The notes beneath the pieces were generated by a model. The model saw nothing but the letters and a program-made list of their open reading frames with translations, did not search any database and was not told the DNA's origin. This document shows, in pieces, positions 1 through 6,059 of a stretch of DNA of 8,860 nucleotides. The stretch is from CBCPMX01 sp965120355 (lineage in GTDB: Bacteria > Bacillota > Clostridia > Oscillospirales > Oscillospiraceae). The stretch spans positions 1-8,860 of the forward strand of contig CBCPMX010000152.1 of the NCBI GenBank assembly GCA_965120355.1. The letters run 5' to 3'. Numbering within the stretch: position 1 is the first letter of the stretch; each line of letters starts with the position of its first letter. Made by a program: the position numbers and the translations under genes.

Positions 1-26
1 AACTTCATTTTTCGCTCGCTTTTAGG

Positions 27-51
27 GGGCGTGGTTTTGTGCGCCCTTTTT
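27..51 (+). terminator. Terminator-like hairpin downstream of galE, reading rightward
   Basis: GGGCG (27-31) pairs with CGCCC (42-46) across a ten-base loop and is followed by TTTTT (47-51) on the plus strand. The short stem and its T-run suit a plus-strand transcript entering from the left edge, convergent with galE. On the minus strand it lacks a T-run, so it is a poor terminator for galE itself. Confidence 0.4.
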
Positions 52-84
52 CGGAATGGTACTCAAATTATAATGTTTCAACCT

Positions 85-1077
<993 letters not shown>

Positions 1078-1440
1078 AGTATCTCATCCTCCTGCTGTTG
1101 ATTGTATTGTGAGCAAGGCGCTGCCTTGCGGTTCTTTTTCGTCCGGCGCTGCCGAACGGGTTTTCCGCCTTCGGCGGGGGTTCTCTGGGCTGGTTGGCCC
1201 GGCTTGCGCCGGGGTGTGCGCAAGGCTTGCTAGCAGCTGCGCAGGGCCGAGTGCCAACGGCGCCGCCGGGGGCGCTGTACGCTGCCGGAAAGCGCTCAGG
1301 CGGCGCACCCTCCCGCGTCTTAGGCCGGCAGGGGCACAGCCTATTCCAACTGGCAGGCACAGGCGCTCCGAGTACAGCGCTGCAATCATCAAATTACCGC
1401 CGCAGGAGCGCGCTGAAGCGCGGCGTGGTTGCTGAGCCGC
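1078..1440. other. 363-bp non-coding spacer between galK and galE, rich in hairpins
   Basis: No reading frame here looks like a protein; the translations are Arg/Pro/Ala-rich and match no family I know. The spacer holds many short inverted repeats: GCAAGGC/GCCTTGC (1113-1129), CGGC/GCCG (1144-1154), CCGCC/GGCGG (1165-1177), and CCCGGC/GCCGGG (1198-1213). CTTGCGC/GCGCAAG (1203-1224) competes with the last of these. A larger nested pair is GCGCTGTAC (1272-1280) with GTACAGCGC (1372-1380), enclosing CTGCCGG (1282-1288) with CCGGCAG (1325-1331). Just after the galK stop, CGCGC-TTCA-GCGCG could form a small hairpin, but no T-run follows. It may be a structured intercistronic RNA or a REP-like extragenic repeat cluster. 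Confidence 0.6.
1113..1154. promoter_or_regulatory. Pair of palindromes sharing the core GGCGCTGCC upstream of galE
   Basis: GCAAGGC-GCT-GCCTTGC (1113-1129) and CGGC-GCT-GCCG (1144-1154) share the same nine-base core, at 1117-1125 and 1145-1153. The flanking bases differ but still pair. Their centres are 28 bp apart, and they lie about 36-77 bp before the galE ATG. This could be a paired operator or two repeat-element hairpins; which one is not decidable here. Confidence 0.4.
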
Positions 1441-2742
1441 TCACAGCGCCTCCGGCGAATTGAGAATGCAGCACCCGCCCACCGGGCGAATCCGCAGCAC
1501 ATGGCACATGCCTTCGCCCAGCAAATCCTCCATGGTCTGCCGGAACTGCGCCAGCAGATCCTCCGGCACAAAGGCCTGGATGGTGCCGGCAAAGCCGCCG
1601 CCGTGAACGCGGACTGCGCCGCGGCCGCCCAGCGCTTCTTCTGCTGCTGCCAGGGCCAGGGGGATGGCCTGCTGCCGCGGGTCAGCGGGGGACCAGGTGT
1701 TTTGCAGGCACAGCGCCGACGAGCGGCCGGAGGCGTTCACCAGATCCAAAAACCGCTGGAAATCGTTCTGTTCCAGGGCTTCCGCCTCTTCCTGGGCGCG
1801 GCGGTCGTCGTGGAAATAGTGCAGGGCGCGCAGCACGGCCCGGTCGCCGGTGACGGAGCGAATGGCCGGAATCTGCGCCCGGAACTGCGCTTCCTCCACT
1901 TCCCGCAGCACCTGTTTGCCGAAAAAGGCCGCCACAGCGCCCATTTCCCGGGTAATATCCGCATAGTCATCGGTCAAATCGGCGTGGCAGGAGCCGGTGT
2001 CCACAATGCACAGGGCATAGCCGGAGGCAGAGAAATCGTAGTCCACCCGCCGCACTTCCGGCGCAGCCGGATCTGCAAAGTCGATGGCCACCACGTTGCC
2101 GACGCAGGCGCCCATCTGATCCATGAGACCGCAGGGCTTGCCGAAGTAAATATTCTCCGCATATTGGCCGATCTTGGCCTGGGTAATGGGATCCAACGCC
2201 CCGCCGCAGCAGAAGGTGTTGAGAATATTGCTGATCAGGCTCTCGTAGGCCGCAGAGGAGGACAGGCCGGAGCCGGACAGGACGCTGGATACGCAGTAAG
2301 CGTCAAAGCCCTGCAGTGGGTAGCCCATGCTCTGGATCTTTGCGGCTACGCCGCGGACCAGGGCGGCGGAGGTGTTGCGCTCCTCCTCCCGGGGCAGCAG
2401 ATCCTCCAGATCCACCGTCAGGGCCGGATATCCGGCGGAGTGGATGCGGATGGTCTGGGTGCCGTTGCAGGCGGCGCAGGCCAGCAGATCCAGATTGACG
2501 CTGGCGCACAGCACATGGCCGTGCTGGTGGTCGGTGTGGTTGCCGCCGATCTCTGTGCGGCCCGGGCCGCTGAACAGGGCGGGCCGGGTCTCCGGCCCAA
2601 AGGGAAAGGTCTCCATATACCCGCGAACCACGTCCATGGCGCGGGTGCGGGCTGCCGCTGTGTCCGGACCGTAGACGGCTGCCAAAGCGGCGTCGTGCTG
2701 GCCGCCGGCCAGGGCCTGCAGCAGGGATTCAAACATGTTCAT
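1441..2742 (-). CDS. galK: Galactokinase (GHMP kinase family)
   Basis: The enzyme phosphorylates galactose with ATP to galactose-1-phosphate, the entry step of the Leloir pathway in the cytosol. The GHMP kinase motifs appear in order. The galactokinase signature is PGRTEIGGNHTDHQHG at residues 60-75, a variant of the common GRxNLIGEHTDYNGG. The ATP-binding loop GSGLSSSAA is at 157-165, GLMDQMGA at 205-212 has the likely catalytic base Asp208, and the C-terminal motif HGGGFAG is at about 380-386. At 433 residues it is longer than the E. coli enzyme (382). The extra length sits mainly in about 35-40 N-terminal residues before the signature. An upstream ATG at 2826 in the same frame is possible, but the ATG at 2742 has GAGGTG about six bases before it, so I chose 2742. 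A good promoter (2839-2867) and a hairpin (2769-2788) lie upstream, giving galK its own transcript start behind the histidine kinase. Because the signature is non-canonical, a related galactose/galactosamine kinase activity remains possible. Confidence 0.92.
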   Translation of the reverse strand: MNMFESLLQALAGGQHDAALAAVYGPDTAAARTRAMDVVRGYMETFPFGPETRPALFSGPGRTEIGGNHTDHQHGHVLCASVNLDLLACAACNGTQTIRIHSAGYPALTVDLEDLLPREEERNTSAALVRGVAAKIQSMGYPLQGFDAYCVSSVLSGSGLSSSAAYESLISNILNTFCCGGALDPITQAKIGQYAENIYFGKPCGLMDQMGACVGNVVAIDFADPAAPEVRRVDYDFSASGYALCIVDTGSCHADLTDDYADITREMGAVAAFFGKQVLREVEEAQFRAQIPAIRSVTGDRAVLRALHYFHDDRRAQEEAEALEQNDFQRFLDLVNASGRSSALCLQNTWSPADPRQQAIPLALAAAEEALGGRGAVRVHGGGFAGTIQAFVPEDLLAQFRQTMEDLLGEGMCHVLRIRPVGGCCILNSPEAL

Positions 2743-2768
2743 GGTAGTCACCTCATTCTTCCTGATGT

Positions 2769-2788
2769 CTGCGCCGGAACCGGCGCAG
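2769..2788. repeat. Perfect palindrome in the galK leader
   Basis: CTGCGCCG (2769-2776) and CGGCGCAG (2781-2788) flank GAAC, forming a stem of eight or nine pairs. In the galK transcript it would fold as a hairpin about 26 bases before the start codon. No T-run follows on the minus strand, so it is not a standard terminator. It could be a repressor site or an mRNA-stabilising hairpin. Confidence 0.55.
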
Positions 2789-2838
2789 GGACACGAAACG
2801 CGGTATGCCGCAGCTGGAAGTTCCACGCTGCCCCCGCC

Positions 2839-2867
2839 ATTGTACCACGTTCTTCCTCCGCGGTCTA
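2839..2867 (-). promoter_or_regulatory. Promoter of galK
   Basis: On the minus strand, TAGACC (2867-2862; four of six match TTGACA) is followed after 17 bases by TACAAT (2844-2839), with TGG directly before it as an extended -10. The predicted start is near 2832, leaving about 90 bases of leader before the galK ATG. It lies between the kinase stop codon and galK. The sugar genes therefore have a start independent of the two-component operon, although no terminator separates them. Confidence 0.65.
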
Positions 2868-2877
2868 TTGCATTTTT

Positions 2878-3969
2878 TTACGAGTTTTTGCCGGTCAAAT
2901 TGTATCCTTCCAACTGATATGGGGCAGCTTCCTCCTTGGTCAGAGCGGGCAGCCGGATATAGACGCGGGTGCCTTCGTCCGGCTCGCTTTCGATGGTCAG
3001 GCCGTAGGGCGGGCCAAAGGTCAGGCGGATGCGCCGGTGGACATTGCGCAGGCCAATTCCGCTGGAGGCTGCCGTCCCGCTCTCCGGGCCGTCGTCCAGC
3101 AGGGAGGCCGCCTTCTCCGGGCGGATGCCCATGCCGTTGTCCGCGACGCAGATCACCGCGTCGCCGCCCTCCCGGTATGCACGCACGCAGATCAGGCCGT
3201 CGTCCTCCGCCGCGCTGAGGCCGTGGTAAATGGAATTTTCCAGCAGGGGCTGGACGATGAGCTTCAGAGTTTGCAGCGACTCCATGCCCGGCTCCAGTTC
3301 AATGACCGCCTCAAAGCGGTTTTTAAACCGGATTTTCTGGATGTTCAGATAGTTGCGGGCATGCTCCAGCTCATCGGCCAGAGAGATGATGTTTTCTCCG
3401 CGGCTCAGAGAGATGCGGAACAGCCGCGCCAGAGAGGTGACCATCTGGATGGCCTCGTCATACCGCCCCGCCTCCGTCATCCAGATGACCGAGTCCAGGG
3501 TATTGTATAGGAAATGGGGATTGATCTGGGACTGCAGCACATCCAGTTCCAGCCGGCGTTTTTGCTGTTCCTGCACGATGATGTCGTCCATCAGGTGGCG
3601 CATGGTGGAGACGGTGGAAACCACCGCATGGGTCAGCCGCCGAAGCTCGCGGCAGCCGCTCTCTTCGATCTCCAGGACATCTTTTCCCACTTCCAATTCG
3701 CCAATGGCCCGGTTCAACCGCCGGATGGGGTCGGTGATGCGGCCGGCAATGTGGAAATTCACCACCGCCAACACCGCCAGCAGCAGCGCGGCGCCCACCA
3801 GAGCCGGGGCCGCGGCAGATACCGGCGCATCCAGTACCCAGCACAGGCCCAGCGTCGCCAGCAGCAGCGCAATCGCCGCCGTGCCGGTGAAGGCCAGCGT
3901 CATGGCCGTCTGGATCCGTATATTCCGCCCCGCGCCCCGTTCCCGCAGGCGCGTCAGCCGCGTCTTCAT
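2878..3969 (-). CDS. Sensor histidine kinase, YesM-like, without an extracellular sensor domain
   Basis: This is a membrane histidine kinase expected to phosphorylate the response regulator encoded just upstream. The order along the 363 residues is a basic N-terminus, two hydrophobic segments (about 22-46 and 52-74), and a HAMP linker (about 72-125, with ITDPIRRLN). A coiled stretch follows, then the His_kinase domain with QINPHFLYNTLDS (phospho-acceptor His152). The HATPase region has the N-box LLENSIYHG (Asn245), DNGMG (Asp277-Gly281) and SGIGLRNV (303-310). The DNA reads in one clean frame. AGGAGGG sits seven bases before the ATG at 3969. The gene starts 36 bases after the response-regulator stop, so the two form an operon. 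YesM-type kinases are usually near 570-600 residues with a large extracellular (often Cache) domain between the two membrane spans. Here the spans are separated by only about six residues. The signal is therefore probably sensed in the membrane, from inside the cell, or through a partner protein. The ligand is unknown. Confidence 0.93.
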   Translation of the reverse strand: MKTRLTRLRERGAGRNIRIQTAMTLAFTGTAAIALLLATLGLCWVLDAPVSAAAPALVGAALLLAVLAVVNFHIAGRITDPIRRLNRAIGELEVGKDVLEIEESGCRELRRLTHAVVSTVSTMRHLMDDIIVQEQQKRRLELDVLQSQINPHFLYNTLDSVIWMTEAGRYDEAIQMVTSLARLFRISLSRGENIISLADELEHARNYLNIQKIRFKNRFEAVIELEPGMESLQTLKLIVQPLLENSIYHGLSAAEDDGLICVRAYREGGDAVICVADNGMGIRPEKAASLLDDGPESGTAASSGIGLRNVHRRIRLTFGPPYGLTIESEPDEGTRVYIRLPALTKEEAAPYQLEGYNLTGKNS

Positions 3970-4005
3970 GGCTGTTCCCTCCTGTCTGCCGGCGCCGGCC
4001 CGGAG

Positions 4006-5614
4006 CTAGCCGCCGGCGCGGTACTTGGACGGCGACATGCCGAAATGCCGCTTAAATACATAGCTGAAATAGTTGGGGTCGGCATACCCCGTTTTTTCCG
4101 CAATCAGATACGTCTTTTCCTCGGTCTGGCGCAGCAGCGCTGCCGCCTGTTCCATCCGCAGCTGCGTCACATAGGCGGTGAAGCTCATCCCCATCTCCCG
4201 CTTGAACAGCGTGGAAAAATAGGAGGGCGACAGATGCAGATAGGTACACAGAACCTCCACGTTCAAATCGCTGTCGGCATAGTGGTTTTGAATGTACTCG
4301 ATGGCCCGCTCGATGGTCCGGCCCGCCGAATCGCTGCGCTGGCGGCTGAGCAGCTCCCGCAGGCGTTTGCAGCAGCTGGTGAACCAGCGCTCCATCGTCT
4401 CCAGGGAGCCGGGCCTGCTCAAATCCATACCGCCGTCCTCCTGGCCCAACACGGTACCCATGTCCAGCCCGCAGGACCGGCCCAGACGGATCAGGCACAA
4501 CAGCAGCTCCATAAAATACAGCAAAATACAGCTGACACTGCGGCAGGGGAAGGCGGCTCTCCCGCGCCCGGTTCAGCAGCTGTGCCGTCAGGGCCTCCAG
4601 CTGTTCTTCCGTGCCCAGGCGGATGACCGTGGTCAGCGCCCGCTGGTCGTCCTCGCTGAGGGCCAGCGGCTCCGGATTGTCCGGTTCAATATCGCCGATA
4701 TAGATGGCGCAGCCCGTGCCCATGCGCACGCGGTAGGCCAGCGCCGTCCGCGCGCCCTCCATGCTCTGCCGCAGTTCGCCGGGGTTGGCGCAGGGCAGGC
4801 CGACACCCACGGTCAAATCCGTATTCAGCAGGCTCTTTGCCAGGATACACAGCCGCTCCAGCTCCGCAATCAGCGGATAAATCCGTTCCTGTTCCCCCAG
4901 GGGCACCAGCAGCGTCACCTGGTCGTTGTACAGCAGGAGCTGCGGCGTACACCCCTCCAGAGAAAACTGACTGTCGAAAAACGACTGCACCGACATCAAC
5001 AGCAGGTTGTCCTGCTCCGCTGCCGTTTCCTCGTGGAGACCGCCGGCCTGCACCATGGCCACGGTCCAGCAGCCTTCGGGCAAATCGATCTCATAGCGGG
5101 CGGCCCGCTCGGCAATGCCGGATTGGGGAATGCGGCCGTCCAGCAGCTGGTTATAAAACAGCTCCCGCAGCACCGGCAGGCTCTCGGCATACCGGCGGCG
5201 CAGCGTTTCCACATCGCGGCGGGCCAGCCGCTCCTCCACAATCTGCTGCCGCAGCCGCGTCAGGACGCTCTCCAGCTCTGCGGCATTGATGGGTTTGAGA
5301 ATGTACTCGGAAACCTCCAGGCCAATGGCCTGCTGGGCATAGGCAAAGTCGTCAAAGCCGGAAAATACCACCAGCTTCGCCGCCGGCAGCCGCGGTTTCA
5401 GCTGCCGGCACAGTTCCAGGCCGTCCATAAATGGCATTTTAATGTCGGTCAGCACCACATCGGGCCGCAGCTGCTCGGCCATTTCCAGCGCTTCCGCCCC
5501 GTTTTCCGCCTGACCCACCAGGGTAAAGCCCAGGGCGTCCCAGTCAATTTTCCGGCTGATGCCTTCCCGGATCTCCTCCTCGTCATCCGCCAGAAGAACG
5601 CGATAAAGCTCCAT
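4006..5614 (-). pseudogene. Response regulator, YesN-like with AraC-type DNA-binding domain; frameshifted by a 10-bp duplication
   Basis: This gene encodes the partner of the downstream histidine kinase. Residues 1-120 are a receiver domain with acidic pocket Asp10/Asp11, phospho-acceptor Asp57 (LTDIKMPFMDG), Ser85 (VVFSGFDDF) and Lys107 (YILKPI). A YesN-style middle region follows. The C-terminal half is an AraC/XylS double helix-turn-helix, with NHYADSDLNVEVLCTYLHLSPSYFSTLF in the first HTH and IAEKTGYADPNYFSYVFKRHFGMSPSKYR in the second; stretches quoted here are landmarks only. The halves are in different frames. After Phe364 the frame shifts at a perfect tandem repeat of AAAATACAGC (plus strand, 4513-4532), and the shifted reading ends at 4052 as a 520-residue product without the DNA-binding domain. 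Deleting one copy gives a seamless QLYFMELLLCLIRLG and a 532-residue protein, normal for this family. The start at 5614 is chosen because the receiver begins there and AGGGGTG lies about nine bases upstream. An upstream ATG at 5689 would overlap the promoter. The rest of the gene is intact, so the lesion is recent, reversible, or an assembly error. Confidence 0.9.
4513..4532. repeat. Perfect 10-bp tandem duplication causing the frameshift
   Basis: AAAATACAGC occurs twice head to tail (4513-4522 and 4523-4532) with no mismatch and no further partial copy. On the coding (minus) strand it reads GCTGTATTTT twice. Ten bases are not a multiple of three, so the extra copy moves the response-regulator frame. 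With a single copy, the codons run cleanly from the receiver/linker frame into the HTH frame. Confidence 0.95.
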
Positions 5615-5661
5615 GTGCGCATCACCCCTGTTCGCATAAAGCTGCTCCTTCCTCTCTTCCA

Positions 5662-5689
5662 AGTATACCATAAAATGCGGCAAATGCAA
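5662..5689 (-). promoter_or_regulatory. Promoter of the response regulator / kinase operon
   Basis: On the minus strand the -35 box is TTGCAT (5689-5684). After 16 bases comes the -10 box TATACT (5667-5662), preceded by an extended-10 TGG. Transcription would start near 5655, giving a leader of about 40 bases before the ATG at 5614. The fit to the housekeeping sigma consensus is good, and the position fits the chosen gene start. Confidence 0.7.
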
Positions 5690-5695
5690 GGCGGT

Positions 5696-5739
5696 GCAGG
5701 CCGGATCAGGGCGCCGCGGCGTGCCGGCAGCCGGCCTGC
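5696..5739. repeat. Inverted repeat upstream of the response-regulator promoter
   Basis: GCAGGCCGG (5696-5704) and CCGGCCTGC (5731-5739) are perfect 9-bp inverted arms around 26 bases. The element sits just behind the -35 box of the regulator promoter. It could be an operator or only GC-rich chance symmetry. Confidence 0.4.
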
Positions 5740-5814
5740 GGGCCTCCGGTGCGGGCAGGCCGTGGAATCCGTACTATCAGATTTTACGCTGCACATTCAA
5801 TTTCTGCGAAATGT

Positions 5815-5844
5815 CTGGCAATACCGGCGGATGCGTGATACAAT
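5815..5844 (+). promoter_or_regulatory. Promoter of the beta-helix protein gene
   Basis: CTGGCA (5815-5820; four of six match TTGACA) is followed after 18 bases by TACAAT (5839-5844), with TGA directly before it as an extended -10. Transcription would begin near 5851, leaving a long leader of about 210 bases before the ATG at 6060. Confidence 0.6.
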
Positions 5845-5929
5845 TAGTATGCGAAATTGTTTTTTGCACAGTCTTTTCATGTTGGAAGCGCAGATGCAGC
5901 CGTACGTGCTGTGGACAAACCCGCCGGAT

Positions 5930-5961
5930 CCAATTCAGGGTATGAAAAGCGGAAGAATTGG
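5930..5961 (+). repeat. First leader hairpin of the beta-helix gene
   Basis: CCAATTC (5930-5936) and GAATTGG (5955-5961) are perfect 7-bp inverted arms around an 18-base loop. The hairpin lies inside the predicted leader RNA, upstream of the terminator-like hairpin at 5997-6016. Confidence 0.4.
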
Positions 5962-5996
5962 TTTCGCGTCTCATCCTGACAGCTGGGGCGGAAGCG

Positions 5997-6022
5997 CCGT
6001 CCGCCGCTGCGGACGGTTGTTT
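5997..6022 (+). terminator. Terminator-like hairpin (possible attenuator) in the leader
   Basis: CCGTCCGC (5997-6004) pairs perfectly with GCGGACGG (6009-6016) over a CGCT loop. It is followed by TTGTTT (6017-6022). The shape is that of an intrinsic terminator, but it stands about 45 bases before the ATG at 6060 and after the predicted promoter. It could therefore stop transcription before the gene unless an alternative fold forms. The T-run is interrupted by one G, so its strength is uncertain. Confidence 0.5.
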
Positions 6023-6059
6023 CAGCGTTTCCCGAACGTCAATGAACCGGAGGTACTGT

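Larger units (their letters stand above)
5615..6059. other. 445-bp divergent intergenic region with two promoters and a structured leader
   Basis: This region separates the response-regulator operon (leftward) from the beta-helix gene (rightward). It contains the regulator promoter (5662-5689), an inverted repeat (5696-5739), a rightward promoter (5815-5844) and a leader with two hairpins. One open frame runs rightward from an ATG at 5849 to a TAA at 6073, but it has no ribosome-binding site and resembles nothing known. I see no convincing gene here. Confidence 0.6.

Noticed and set aside
67..74. TATAAT-like box just beyond the galE stop codon.
   Set aside because: It is an AT-rich near-palindrome with no matching -35 box on either strand.
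1113..1140. Plus-strand terminator formed by GCAAGGC/GCCTTGC followed by a T-rich stretch.
   Set aside because: No plus-strand gene ends here and the T-run starts several bases after the stem, so it is reported as a palindrome instead.
2743..2826. Longer galactokinase starting at 2826.
   Set aside because: No ribosome site precedes that ATG, the segment contains the leader palindrome, and the ATG at 2742 has a well-placed GAGGTG.
1429..3510. Very long plus-strand open frame opposite galK and the kinase.
   Set aside because: It is an antisense shadow of GC-rich coding sequence. The minus-strand frames carry clear galactokinase and kinase motifs.
4006..4524. A separate small AraC-type protein encoded by the C-terminal half of the regulator.
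   Set aside because: Its only early starts are a TTG inside the duplication or an ATG at 4512 without a Shine-Dalgarno site. It is better explained as the detached half of the frameshifted gene.
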